Below, piece after piece: positions 46,047 to 59,086 of a stretch of DNA of 64,000 nucleotides. Under the pieces are notes generated by a model that had not been told where the DNA came from, made no database searches, and was given only the letters and a program-made list of their open reading frames with translations. This stretch comes from Fasciola hepatica. Taxonomy: Eukaryota > Platyhelminthes > Trematoda > Plagiorchiida > Fasciolidae. Each line of letters opens with the position of its first letter. Within the stretch, counting starts at the first letter, position 1. The stretch is from assembly GCA_948099385.1 (NCBI GenBank), contig CANUEZ040000028.1, forward strand, positions 4,751,501 to 4,815,500. Direction: 5' to 3'. The translations under genes and the position numbers were made by a program.

Positions 46047-46879
46047 TGATCTATCATTCGGCTTAGCTGGTCCCAATCTTGTCCTCGATTCTCGGCCAGC
46101 TTTGATGAACTGTCTGCGTACCAAATCATCGATTGGTCTTTTGGAGTCCAAAAGTTGTCCTTTATTTTGAACAGGCAAAGGCATCCCGTTTACCCACCAA
46201 ACCGTGAAGTCTCAGCTCGTGACTGCGAACGATCAACGAAGCTAGCAAAATCAACCATCAACATCGTGCACAACTTCTTCGGTTTATTCCACTCTAGTCA
46301 TGTTGGTATATTTTTAACATCGTACCGCAACATGTTCCGAGTGTGAGGGATATCCCCGCACATCGTCATGTCATCCAAGTCAACGTGGTCAACCGAAACA
46401 ATCTCAAGCAGATTTGGTTTGAATTTTATGGTAAATAAAGTAAATGTGACAGTAGTGTCTGAGACTACACGCAGCGCTCGATTTAGTCAATCAGCTGAAC
46501 AAAACTCGCTGTGATGCGTCAGGATGGATCAGCGGGATTTAGTGCAAATGGGAGAAATGAAAACTGGCTGGACAAAAATTGAGGTCAACGATTTGTTGGT
46601 ATTCAAAGAGAATTTACGATAGTCTCATTTGAAGCAAAAATGGTACAGATGAAGAGGAAACATGCATTCGAATCGCGTGTATCATGAATCAAAGATGATA
46701 CATGATAGCGGCCACTGAACAAATTACTTTATGCCGCCTGTGTTATGATCTTCGAAAGATGACCCAACCTACTGGAGCTGTTAGATGAGTAACAAGCTGT
46801 ATGGTCCGCTTGTCGTGATTCCTCAACTAGCTTCAATTGTTTGTCGAACATTTGAGGAGCAAACTCCTACATGTGTTCC
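46047..46879. other. Segment A left part (unit 3)
   Basis: Counterpart of 1-834, with a 1-bp shorter A-run near 46573 and small private changes near 46750 and 46840. Confidence 0.4.
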
Positions 46880-46954
46880 AACACCAAGTCAATCCAATTG
46901 CAATGTGAATGATTTATGTTTCAAATTGAAATATACTCGCAATATATCCCGACT

Positions 46955-46999
<45 letters not shown>

Positions 47000-47085
47000 A
47001 TATATATCATATATATGATAGGAACGCACTTTTGTGGAAGAATAGAGAGGGCGTTTGCAGTATCAACTTGAGATTGGTCAATCAA

Positions 47086-48490
47086 TGGTCGCTTGGGTAC
47101 TTCCGATATGCTCTTTTGAATGAAACGTTTCGCGTACCCGTTGTTTTGTAATATTTGTCTTCTGTGATCTAATTCCTCACTCACTGTTTCCTCGGAAATG
47201 ATCTTTCGTATGCGAGACACTAGGGACCGAATTAGGTTCTTTTTGCATTTTGGAGGCACGAAACTTGCAAAATGTGTGTATTGGCCTATCCATGTTGGCT
47301 TACGATTGACGCGGCGGACGAGCTTCCCATCTTCCCTTTTCGTAAGTTTTACATCCAGAAAATGAAAGTTGCCGTCTAGTTTCACTTGGGATGCGAAATG
47401 AACACACTGTGAGCCTGGCTACACCTTTCCACTAGTTCATCTAGGTGAACATGTTTGCAAATCATAATTGAAATGTCGTCCACATACCGGAAGTAACTGG
47501 TTAGTCTTTCTATGGTGTCTTTGAGTAACTCATTTTCCAGCTTATCAACGTAAATGTCGTCAAGTAGGGGTCCCAGATGCGAGCTCATTGCAACTCCATA
47601 AGTTTTCGGCAAATCTTGTTGTTGAAGCCGAACTGAATATTTAGCGTGCATAGTAGTAGTAGTTCTTTCAGACTGGTTACCGGAATACCAACGTTTATTT
47701 CGTTCTCTATTATATAATTGCACAAATATTCGATAGTTTCTAGAAATAGGACGCTCGTAAATAGTGATGTTACATCCAGTGATGCCATTTTTAAGTCCTG
47801 TCGTGTTTTCTTCTTTTATTAACTCTACGAAATGAAATGTTTCATTAAGGTTGTATTGAGCAGTGCTTCTGCCTACTGGTTCCAGTATATCGACGAGCCA
47901 ACGAGCAGTAGAATAAAAGGGACAAGTGCTCATATCAAGTATCGGTTTTAGTGGTACCCCTGATTTGTGTATCTTCGCTAAGCCATATAGGCGAGAAATA
48001 CTAGCGCCAGTAGTTCGTAACTGTTCATAAGTGCCATTCGAAATATAATTCTGATCTTCCAATAGTCTCAGGGCTGCAGTAAGTTGTTCTTCCACTGTCT
48101 TGGCTCTGTCGTTCTCTCCTTAGAATTCCGTAACATTAGTCGAGTCACTTAGAATGATATCCCCTTTATCAATTTAGTCTTTGTTATTCCTCAGCACAAC
48201 TCCGGAGCCTTTGTCACACCTGGCAATATCAATGTCTTCATTTTCCCTTAGAACTCTTAACACTTCCCCGTGTCGGTTACTGACAGTGCGTCTGAATTAC
48301 TTCTGGGTTCGATGGTATTGATAAGAACAATCAATCTTATCGATCCGTCTTGTGATCTCATCAGCAACAAACCGCTCAAACCGGATGCGTTGGTGTTCGA
48401 CTTGGCCATCGACAACATGTCTTCTTTGTGCACTGTTTCGATCAAACTGCTGTGATTTCATTCGTAGAGTATCCATTCGATTTCTCGTGT
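47086..48490 (-). pseudogene. Penelope-like reverse transcriptase with N-terminal extension (unit 3)
   Basis: The extra 5' part (48490-48200) includes IARCDKGSGVV, the conserved region before the RT core in Penelope-like proteins, and LLLMRSQDGSIRL. A private 1-bp deletion near 47605 cancels the shared A-run frameshift. One frame is therefore open for 237 codons (48095-47382), but about 60 residues in its middle, including motif A, are read out of frame. GVAMSSHLGPLL replaces GVAMNSPLGPLL. YVDD is intact. It is not expected to be active. Confidence 0.88.
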
Positions 48491-48501
48491 GACGTTTAAG
48501 A

Positions 48502-48502
<1 letters not shown>

Positions 48503-48543
<41 letters not shown>
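48503..48543. repeat. (TA)n microsatellite (unit 3)
   Basis: Its left flank is 'gtgacgtttaagag', unlike the other units, while its right flank GGTAGGAATGCAT is shared. The tract marks a module edge. Confidence 0.95.
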
Positions 48544-48545
<2 letters not shown>

Positions 48546-48804
48546 TAGGAATGCATATTTTCGGAAGTAAAGCGAGGGTGTTCAGAGTATCAAATCGAGA
48601 CTGGTCAATCAGTATTTTAGTTGTTGTGCGGTTCGCAGCAGGGTGGGAAGTTGGTTGTTCGTGGTTGGAGAATCTCGGTGTAGAAAATACTTCTGGGGTG
48701 CGTTGAATGCTTCCTGTCATTACTGAAAGGGAGTGGTTGAGGTCATCATGATAACTAGTGCAATCATAGCGCACCTTGTCGGGACAGAACACCAGATGGA
48801 CAAC

Positions 48805-48914
48805 GAAGTCTTCAAGATAACTTACACAGTGCCTGTGAATTTTTCGAAGATCATGATTTGACGATTGATCTTCGAAGAATTCACACGCACTGTGTAAATT
48901 ATCTTGAAGGCTTC
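48805..48914. repeat. Long hairpin, 49-bp arms (unit 3)
   Basis: Same arms as in unit 1. Confidence 0.9.
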
Positions 48915-48934
48915 CAAAACTATGCAGTCCTACC

Positions 48935-48940
48935 ATATAC

Positions 48941-48986
<46 letters not shown>
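48935..48986. repeat. (TA)n(GT)n microsatellite (unit 3)
   Basis: The GT run is unique to this unit. Units 1, 2 and 4 have ATATAAACA(C/T)ATATACTTATAT here. Confidence 0.95.
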
Positions 48987-49195
48987 AACTGTACTAGCCG
49001 GAGGATGAAGTTATCGAAAACGAGCTTGTTCCTTATCGTGTATTTTCTACAATGCAATGGGATTATTTATCGAAGTCGGGATTTATTGCGAGTATATTTC
49101 AAATTGAAACTTAAATCATTCACATTGCGATTGGATCGACCTGGTGTTTTCTCTTAGTCAATATGTATTGTAAATCTACGATGGACATATTAGAG

Positions 49196-50637
49196 ATGTC
49201 CATTTCTAATGAGATGTCTTGTTGCACAAACGCAGTACCAACGTTTCGCATGCTCGCTGGAATATATTGTCTACACGTATATAACCCGTGGCACTTGAAA
49301 TTATTTGAATTCGATTGATCTGATTTACCGAGAAAGATAATTCGATGTGCATAAATCATTCGGTTGGCATGTTTCATTCCCCACTGTTCATGGATCGGAT
49401 TTCCTAATGAAAGGACTGAGAGAAGCGCCCACACAAGTACCTTCTCGTGATGGTCCAATTCATTCGAGATCAAGCTATCAGTCTGGTAAGTAATATATTC
49501 CTTTCCTATTCACTTCAGTTCAGTCGATTAGAGTCCAGTCCAGTCCAGTCCAGTCCAGTCCAGTCCAGTCCAGTCCAGTCCAGTTCATTTCAGTTCATTT
49601 CAGTTCATTTCAGGTCATTTCATTTCAGTTCAGTTCATTTCAGTTCAATTCAGTTCAGTTCAGTTCAATTCAATTCAGTTCAGTTCATTTCAGTTCAGTT
49701 CACTCAACCATCAATCTGATAAACATGTCCTTCAGCTTTCGTTGCTACCTCACAACATCAGTGATTTGAAGACAGAGTGATTAGAAGCTTGAAGTGGGAA
49801 GAACAGCCTAAAACGATGTGAGAAGCGAAACTCACGAAAACGCAGAGAGAGTGTGAATTCAAATTAGCCGTTCGTTGCAAATCTTCTACAAATTACGTCG
49901 TGTTTCCGAAATACGCAAGACAGGTCTGGTGGACCTCAACTCGAAACTCCCACAGATGCTATTTGAAATAACTTACTATCCAAGGTTTTCATACTCCATG
50001 AAATGATCACGAAGATGCATAAATTAGACCTTTGTGATGTATCGTGACACAAATTACCACCTCTCGATAATTTTCTCCATAATCTATAGTTGTACCGTAC
50101 TCACGTTCTGGAAGCTCACGTGAGTGCATTGTTCGAACGGCACTGTAATTTATCAGTCATTGAAATAGTCAAGTAAATTGCGCAATAGCTGTATTGGCTT
50201 GTTTGTTTACCACTCACGTGCTCAATTCGGTAATTGAAAGTGTGCAAAGGATGCATACTGATTTATCGGTCATCCGATATTGAAATAACCGAACGGCAGT
50301 TGCATATCACTTGATTGCTTGGAAACGAATTCGCAACATTTCACATTTCCTTCTTGATACAATATCAATGTGGATTACCTCATTCGAATATTTCAACAAT
50401 CGAAACACCTATTCATCGTCGCTTGCACAAATCAGCTTTCAGCAATGGAAATCACGGATGCTCATAGATGATATTCGCAAAGTCCAGAGATATGAGCAGT
50501 GAATTGCCTACACTTCATACCATCAAGTTATTCCTCGAGAATCGTGATCAGTGTGACAATAAGACTACTGGCAGTATCACAGCCTCAAAACTGCAACTAC
50601 TGAGGACGAAAGTATTCTGTTGTAGTAAGCTGCGGAC
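49196..50637. repeat. R block, copy 5 (only R of unit 3)
   Basis: It joins an A segment on the left to a C segment on the right. Diagnostic bases are R2-type from the very left edge ('aaacgcag'). The first 150 bp carry private changes ('tattgtctac', 'gattgatctgatttaccgag') found in no other copy. Confidence 0.95.
49513..49703. repeat. Pentanucleotide satellite (unit 3)
   Basis: Closest to the R2 tract of unit 1, sharing the long CCAGT run and CAGGTCATTTCATTTC. Confidence 0.95.
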
Positions 50638-50982
50638 CTTTTTTTTGTGTGTATTTCAAATCGTCACTATTCATTTTTTTTCTACCATTTGGCTGAAGTG
50701 TGAGTTTTCGGTAACTCGCTAAGGTCTCTTTAATGAGAAACAATGCATCACTATGCAATAAAGTTTGGTTCGCTTACGCAATAATGATATCCGATGACGC
50801 AATATTATTTATCACGTTTAGAGTAACACACAATGTGTCTTGGTACCGAGGGGACTACATTTTTATGTATGCGAAATTGGGTGGTTCGATGAAGCATTAC
50901 TCTTTAGGACAATTCGACCGACATCTTACAATTAAGTATTATGGATACATTTTCTCCTATTTCTCTCATTCATAATCCCTAG

Positions 50983-51012
50983 TTGACAGAAACACAGTTG
51001 CTGAACGCGCAG
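50983..51012 (+). CDS. Candidate 30-nt micro-exon (unit 3)
   Basis: Identical island and splice sites to units 1 and 2. Confidence 0.33.
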
Positions 51013-51401
51013 GTGAGTGAGACTCATATATTTCTTCTCTCACCATCGCACCATAACAAACACAATATTAGTGTCTTCAAACATTTATCGGGTAAAAATG
51101 CAGCATACAGTGTAACACCGGCTTGAACAAAACTGACCAACACGGATGAAACACATTAGTTTCATAAACAAGAAATCTTCTGATTTCCTCATCAACTAAC
51201 AACAATTACTAATATTCTGCATGATGGAATCTATTACACGCGAGATAGGTCTAGTGGACCTCAACTTGGGAATCCCACAATTGCTACTTGGAAGATTTTA
51301 TTTTCCAAGGTTCTCATACTATAAGAAATGAGTGTGAAGATGTATATGTTAGGTATCTAACTTGTGGACGGATAGGAAAATGATTTTCTCACAGTTTGCA
51401 G

Positions 51402-51553
51402 GAGGCATTGGAAAATCACTTCGTTTGATGCCTTCCCAGTGGCTAGTGACGAGAAGACCAAAGTCAGTTCAAGCCGAAGAGCCGACCTTAAGTTGAAGTC
51501 AACTAATTTTGACTTCAGCAGCAACCTGCCATATGGTGCATCCGGTAGCTCAG
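51402..51553 (+). CDS. Candidate exon, unknown protein (unit 3)
   Basis: Counterpart of 16628-16779, with the frame open. Confidence 0.28.
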
Positions 51554-53609
51554 GTGAAATAAGTAGTTAACAACCAATTATATGAAGATAACGAATTAGG
51601 GCAAAATACTCACAAAACCGTCCGATGGACTGATGAATTCTGAATCATCGATGAAGGCTGAAGGTAAAGTTACATATAATCACTAACGAGTTATCGTATT
51701 CATAACATGGCATTTTTGTGTAGAATGCACAAAACAGGCCTATTCATAGCGGAGAGCAAAAGAAAATCCGATGATCCGAATTGAATGATCCATGATTAGA
51801 ATGTTGATCACAAAGTGCATTGTCTACGAAAACCACTACGCCGAACAAACAAATGCACTCATTGAACAGTTGAGCCGAACAAATCTTGTTTTGCTCATTG
51901 ATGATACAATGGAGTAGTGCTGACAGCTGATACTGGACAAGGTTTGTCGAGTAATTTGCTGATATAGACCATCTAATTTGGTCCTTCTGTATGGATTTTG
52001 ATTCATAAATAATGCCACGGTTTCAATTTAATTCAAAATGTATGTACAGATTGCAGCGTGTTGCCAACTGCACACGAAGTACTGCGGAACTTCAAACCAA
52101 TATATCTTTGGATATTTCGTGCTATTCGGCGAAGATTTCCATCGATAAATTGACAAGCGCTTGATGCGTGCCCGAATGAAATACAAACTGCAAAAGTATC
52201 CAACTGCTTCGCATTCATTCACCATTCCCGTCATTATTCAATGAATGGTGTTTGAAAAAATGAACGAATGTAATTGCAACCCGATTCTCTAGCCAATCAA
52301 CAAAGCTGCATTTGCACGATGCATGTTTCCAAAACACATGAGTAGCAGTAATTTGTCTGTCATCTTGTGTATAGCATTTTCGGTGGATTGGTGAATATGT
52401 CAAATATTCTGAAGTGCCATCTAATCATCTTTCTTACGAATAAATTCACGTGTCGATCAATATCCCAACATGTTACTTGTATGACTGATGACATATTTTG
52501 TATTTGAAACATATACAGATCCCAGAATTCGAGACAGTGCCCACTCATATTGCCACATTGTTTGAATTATGAATCTACCTAATGTTTCTCGTGGTTGTGA
52601 AAATACATTTTTGATAGTACCTATTGTGTTCGTTTAGCACCTTCAATAATTAGGAGTGAGTCAATTTTGGGCACAATAATTTTGAACAAAAATTGACCAT
52701 ATCTATACTGATTTAAAGTTGCACGAGATAACTCACACTCCACTACTATCCAAACAGAAAATGCAACGTAAACTGACCATGTATCGGTCTACTCTAAACC
52801 CATGTATAATTCAGCCAATATGCAAGTTTTCTTTTCGTGTATGAGAAATTAGATTCATATGGACAAAGATACATCTAGAACAACTAGCAAGTGGTGGCCA
52901 AGTTCTGTGGCAGTTACCGTAGGTTTCACGGGAACTCTATTTCCGCAAACCCGGTAGACCGAATCCATGACTGAATATGTACATCTGAGTAGGAACAAAG
53001 CATGTGTAGTTTGCCCTCTATTGATACCACAATAATGAAATCACAAAATCCATTCACAACATGATTCGTTGGGTCTGCGAGAAATCCTATCTAGTGGGAC
53101 ATGGGCCTCTACACAGCTCCCGGTCCGTCAACTTTACTGGTAACCTACCTAAACTGACACAACACTGTGGCCTTAGAGCAGCTGCACAATTACTGGTCAA
53201 ATGGTCAGGTTTTCTTGCATCATTCGTACTCAGCTTGTCCAACGGCAGCCTTTGGGTTGGAACATGCATATTATGGTTGGTAGATCGCCTCTGTGTTCCA
53301 TGCAGTATAAAGGTGATGCCGTTCCTAACAATTGGATGTTCAACATGGTTTGAAATGGGACAGTTACTTGACAGATGTCCGCATCTAGGATACAAGAAAC
53401 AAGACCTAATTTCATTACGAATTGGCCAACGAAGGAACGAGGCGATGACAGCCAATCTTTAGCAGTGGAGAATTTCTCGGTCCTTCAAGCACTGATTGAT
53501 CAGTTGGGAGAAGATAGGCAAGAGAATGGCCGCACCATCCCTGAGGACTGTAGGGCTGAGACCAAGTAGTAAAGAGGATTTCTTAGAATTTAGAGGAATT
53601 AGTTCTTTG

Positions 53610-54044
53610 AGAACAAGACGCTTCAGAGCGAACAATTGTTTTCAACGAATCCTATACATGCTCTTTCAATTTACATAGGTGAGGTAACATTGGAATGCGT
53701 TATCCATTGACCGGAGTAAAGGTCATAGTCGCGGCGTTAGGAAAAATGGGTATTGTGAGGAGGAGTGTCTCTATCGTGTGCGTTTTGTGGTGAGAGTTTC
53801 ACTCCCACCGTCATGGGTGGTAATCGATGATGGATTTTTAGGGGTTCGGTCGGCGGTCGGACTAGTCGAATTGAAAACAAAGAGAGACACCCCTTCCGCC
53901 AACCCCCTTGATCCTAACGCCATGACAATGACCTTTACTACGGCCAATGGATAACGCATTCCAATGTTACCCCATCCATATGAGTGGTGAGAGTACGTAT
54001 AGGATTCACTGAAAACAATCGTTTGCTCACCAGCGTCTTGTTCT
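53610..54044. mobile_element. 435-bp foldback element (unit 3)
   Basis: One private change near 53923 (GCCATGACAA instead of GCCACGACAA) lies in the right arm. Confidence 0.8.
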
Positions 54045-54138
54045 TAATTAGTTCATTTTGTAAATAATAGGGGTGCAAATATAAAAGGGGCACACTCGAA
54101 GAATCATATTCGGGAATTATTGAAATGGGAGACCCAGA

Positions 54139-55685
54139 TTATTTACTGGACGGTAGATTCAGAGCTTTGATATCCACAGCACCAGACTTGCTTACGGATG
54201 AACTTCCAAATAAATCTTCCAGCAGCCACCATATCTCTTTATGGATTTTATGTTCCGAGAGTTTGTTTGTATACATGCAATTCATTCTGAATAGCTCAGT
54301 CTTGATTGGTCTCATCAAACTCCTAACCTTTGTGTAATCCCTGCATTGGAAAGCATATTCTTTTTTGCAATGAAGTCAATTAAGGTGAGACGATGAGAAA
54401 CGATCGGGGCAAATGTAGAGAGTTTCGATAGGGCAGCAAAAGTAAGAGCAAAATTAAGATAGTTGGTAGGACGATCCCATGACACAGAGATGTCAGTGTC
54501 TGAGAATACAGAAAAGTTACTTTGACCAATCATTTCATTTATTATCAATATGTTTTGCAAAAGGTCTGTCTTTTGCAAAAATTGCAGTCGTGGCATTGTG
54601 TGAAGTGTCGATGGTTGGTGTGGCTATAAATCCTAAGCAAAACCTTGATTGTAGCCTGATCGGATAGGCCAAGAATGGAGTGACATGAAGGAGGAAACAT
54701 ATTTGGACTACTGATAAAGAAAATGTCTAGAAGAGCATCTACTCCAGTTGGAAAGTTGACAGGGTTACAAGGACTAAGAGACAAAAAGAAATTACCTGAA
54801 GACGAATAAAATCACCAGCAATTACGTACAAAGAATTGTCCGCGTGGTCCACTGGGATTTGTCAAATGGAGTCGATGACTCCTTGGTAACCATCGGTAGA
54901 ACATATCGATGAAATACGAAGATTTATAAGCACAGTAGAGCAAAACATACTTGAATATTAAGGTGTGCTTACAAAAAAGCAGAAATTATATATATATATA
55001 TATAAATATATATGTATATATATATATATATAAATATATATATATATATGGTTGAGTACGTAAACACGAGTACGACGTTTTGGCACCAATGACTGTTGCT
55101 ATATGTGATAACACTGCCACCTCGCTTCCGTTGTGAAACAGGACGAACCACACGATACACAGTTAAACCAATTAGATCAACTTTTTTATCGGAGATGTCA
55201 CTGTTAAACCACATTTCTTGCAGTAAGATTGCGCCAAGCTGTGAGTATTTATATGTTCTAACAAGGTCTAACAACACCAAACAGATAATAAACAGAGAAT
55301 AAACAATTTTGCTGGTCATCACAGGAAGGCTCGTGTTGTGTATGGGTTTTCCACAAAAGTTACCCGAACAATCAGCTCTGTTTTCTCTAGGAGCACATCT
55401 GAAATTCCCGAAAAGTCTTGTCCACTTGTTCTTTACCATATTTCCGAAAGGAACGAAGCAGTCAGGTAACGTTCTTCCTTTGAAGAACTTGAGCAGTTCA
55501 TTGGAATATGGTATCGTGGGTGGCATCACTTTACCAGTACAATAGTTATCCACAAATAAGGTCAAAAACAGAACGGAAAACCGGGAAATGTGTAGAAGAT
55601 TATGTGGTAAATTTCGAAGGTGGTGGATCAGCGCAGCCACACTCGAAGGTCCCACCAAGATAATTGTACACAACAAATCAAGCAA
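54139..55685 (-). mobile_element. Decayed LINE, endonuclease half (unit 3)
   Basis: Close to unit 1, with the TA tract at 54986-55049. It shares a few bases with unit 2 (AAAAGGTCTGTC near 54560), which suggests exchange among units. Confidence 0.7.
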
Positions 55686-58050
55686 TTTTACTATGACTTC
55701 TCCTCCATAATGTTCCTAGGCTCCAAAACTGAAGAATGAATCAACAACCTCAATTAAATTTCAGCAAGAGGTTAGAAGCAGGAAACAAGATTACCAAATA
55801 CGATCAAAGCAAAGTTCAGGTTTAGAGACCAATACTCGAGGTGGATGTCAGGGTCCAATTTGTGACAAAGATTTATTGCAATAAAACAAACAATCGGAAT
55901 TTTGGTAGGCGTAGTGCATACAAATGAAATGATCGTGTTTGTATTAGGAAATGTTAATGGACGGAAAAATGTTTCTTCAGTTATTCACAACCTCCTCTCT
56001 TGAGTGTTCAATGCATTCTTCCTATCGCGTGATATTAAGGCTAATGCAAACTGTCGCTACCTGATGTCCATCAGGAGTAAGAGTTTCTGGAAATAAATTC
56101 GTGTTGAATAACAGATAGGCATTTCCGGCTATTTTGTTTGAAATCAACGCACAAATGATAGTATTATCCTTTGGAATGACTGGTTCCTCTACCGCCAAAA
56201 TATATGTTCGTGGGAGATTTTCCCTGATTTATCCAGTAATTGTTTCTTATTCATTTCTAAATACTTGGAAGGATCTGTCACAGAAAAGACTAATTTGAGT
56301 CTTTGCAATTCTGGAGACGCAAATAATTCAGTTTTCCTGGACCTTTCCACCTTGATTGTGACACAACTATTAGTGGTGAACGAAGCGCGTTCAAGTTATC
56401 TTGAAGCCAACACTTATATTCACGTGAACCGTATTTCTCATTTTCGGTGTGTTTGACACTCACCGATGGGACAAATTTATGAACTGCATTCAACGTGAAA
56501 TGCTGCAAGAGTGAAAGAATCTTTTCGAAACTATATTATAACCACAATTACCAAATCATCCTAGTTCAAAAACCTACTTCTACTGGAATCTTTAGATGAG
56601 AAACCTTTCCAAATATAACTCACAATTATAGCTTACATCAAACTCAGCAACAAAACCATACTTACATACCTTCGCATCACTTGGTTTGCATTGCTCAACA
56701 TATTTTATCTCACCAACCAACGTCTCATACATTCAATTATCCATAGCGCCGTATAGAATCAAACTGAATGACAGCAAACTTTCACTGAATCCATTTCATT
56801 CACCAATGCCAAATTTGAAATATGTATTCCTCGAATACCCAAACACAAAATGCATTGTTTCATAACCGATTATATGGTCTTTGTTTTCGATATCCTTCAT
56901 TATTTTACTCAAACATAGACATACTTGAACATGGTGAGTGAAAATACTCACCACTTCTTCAAGTCACTCCATGCGGTTGTCGGAAGATGATCAATACATG
57001 TTTGAATTATAGCCTATTGTTTATCTTCAGGGTTTCATTGCAAATTCGCCAACAACCTCAGATTCTTCTCCCATATTTTCTAAAAACAATGCGTTACTGA
57101 AGTATTTCAAAACACGAATCCACAAATGAAAGACAAATAATATGACGTCGATAGACGAAGCCCGAGTTCAAGTGGAATTCATCTCATCTTACAATGAAGT
57201 GTTTCGTAGCGTGAGTGAAATTTACACTTCTTAGCATCCCAAATCTGCATCATTTTCATCACGGCGCTTTGCTCGCATTCAACACAAAGAGAGAAATTCA
57301 ACGTTGACAAAACAGAGTTTTGCATGCCAATCGTAATATTGCACAATCAACTTTCAAATAACACAACCGCAAATTTCCTAATCATCACTTCATTTACATG
57401 TTGCAACTATCACTTCGATCCATGTGATTCACCATTTCTGGTTCTGCAATATTTGCTTCAGTTTTTATTACTTATTGATAGTAATTTATTTTTGGGGAAA
57501 TTTTGTGGCAGTGGAGGATTTGAGCCCGAGGCAGGGCAATCAAGAATTTCCATCACGACGACCAGCACTCTCACCACCAGTCACACTTCACTTCACAATG
57601 AAATGATTTCCAAACGTAGCACATAGCCCATCAATTATGAAATTGTATGCTCTCCTCTCAACTATCAACCTCAAAATCCACTTCATCTCATTCTGCTTTT
57701 CATTCAAATGACTCTCCGTTGCGTACCGGTCACTCGAAAAGTGAGAGTTCAACGGTTGTAGCAATCGTTCCTCCCTTTAACAACACGGGAACCTTGGTCC
57801 AAAATCAATGTAGTGTTTTGATGCATCTCGTTATTTCTCGGAGGAAAACACTCCTGCCTTTGAACCATCTCAGTTTATTGGTTCAGAACAGATCATTTAT
57901 GTAAAATATGCAGCAATCATAACCAAATCCGTGCTTGCGCACTTATTCACTCAATTATCGTTTCGAGTGCCTCTCCTGAATGGCCAATCCGGTTGGAACC
58001 CTATTAGGTGATTTGGATCGGGTCGGTTCAGATAACAGATGGTCCCTCAT
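55686..58050. other. Segment C right part, no recognised gene (unit 3)
   Basis: Full-length form with the 415 bp present. The 8-bp hairpin is at 56932-56953. Confidence 0.4.
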
Positions 58051-58884
58051 TGATCTATCATTCGGCTTAGCTGGTCCCAATCTTGTCCTCGATTCTCGGC
58101 CAGCTTTGATGAACTGTCTGCGTACCAAATCATCGATTGGTCTTTTGGAGTCCAAAAGTTGTCCTTTATTTTGAACAGGCAAAGGCATCCCGTTTACCCA
58201 CCAAACCGTGAAGTCTCAGCTCGTGACTGCGAACGATCAACGAAGCTAGCAAAATCAACCATCAACATCGTGCACAACTTCTTCGGTTTATTCCACTCTA
58301 GTCATGTTGGTATATTTTTAACATCGTACCGCAACATGTTCCGAGTGTGAGGGATATCCCCGCACATCGTCATGTCATCCAAGTCAACGTGGTCAACCGA
58401 AACAATCTCAAGCAGATTTGGTTTGAATTTTATGGTAAATAAAGTAAATGTGACAGTAGTGTCTGAGACTACACGCAGCGCTCGATTTAGTCAATCAGCT
58501 GAACAAAACTCGCTGTGATGCGTCAGGATGGATCAGCGGGATTTAGTGCAAATGGGAGAAATGAAAACTGGCTGGGCAAAAAATTGAGGTCAACGATTTG
58601 TTGGTATTCAAAGAGAATTTACGATAGTCTCATTTGAAGCAAAAATGGTACAGATGAAGAGGAAACATGCATTCGAATCGCGTGTATCATGAATCAAAGA
58701 TGATACATGATAGCGGCCACTGAACAAATTACTTTATGCCGCCTGTGTTATGATCCTCGAAAGATGACCCAACCTACTGGAGCTGTTAGATGAGTAACAA
58801 GCTGTATGGTCCGCTTGTCGTGATTCCTCAACTAGCTTCAATTGCTTATCGAACATTTGAGGAGCAAACTCCTACATGTGTTCC
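58051..58884. other. Segment A left part (unit 4)
   Basis: It matches unit 1 at 1-834, including the base near 58624 where unit 2 differs. Confidence 0.4.
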
Positions 58885-58959
58885 AACACCAAGTCTATCC
58901 AATTGCAATGTGAATGATTTATGTTTCAAATTGAAATATACTCGCAATATATCCCGACT

Positions 58960-59008
<49 letters not shown>

Positions 59009-59086
59009 CATATATATGATAGGAACGCACTTTTGTGGAAGAATAGAGAGGGCGTTTGCAGTATCAACTTGAGATTGGTCAATCAA

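Larger units (their letters stand above)
46880..49148 (-). mobile_element. Penelope-like element, most complete copy (unit 3)
   Basis: The inverted repeats are at 46880-46959 and 49069-49148. Unlike the other units, the RT-side sequence continues past the breakpoint at about 48200 to about 48490. The inverted piece found at 2141-2282 in unit 1 is therefore absent. The third TA tract is (TA)n followed by (GT)n at 48935-48986. Confidence 0.75.
50638..53609. other. Segment C left part, exon-like islands (unit 3)
   Basis: Nearly identical to unit 1 at 15863-18835, including the bases where unit 2 differs (51858-51935 and 52180-52190). Confidence 0.45.
46047..58050. repeat. Tandem-array unit 3 (short form, 12,004 bp)
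   Basis: The layout is A, R, C only. One R plus the whole 10 kb B segment is absent compared with units 1 and 2. Removing 11,422 bp (2994-14415) from unit 1 leaves 11,858 bp. The rest of the difference is mostly the longer Penelope-like segment near 48200-48490 together with microsatellite length. The single R copy resembles the second R of the long units (base near 49231, 'gattagag' near 49525). Confidence 0.95.
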
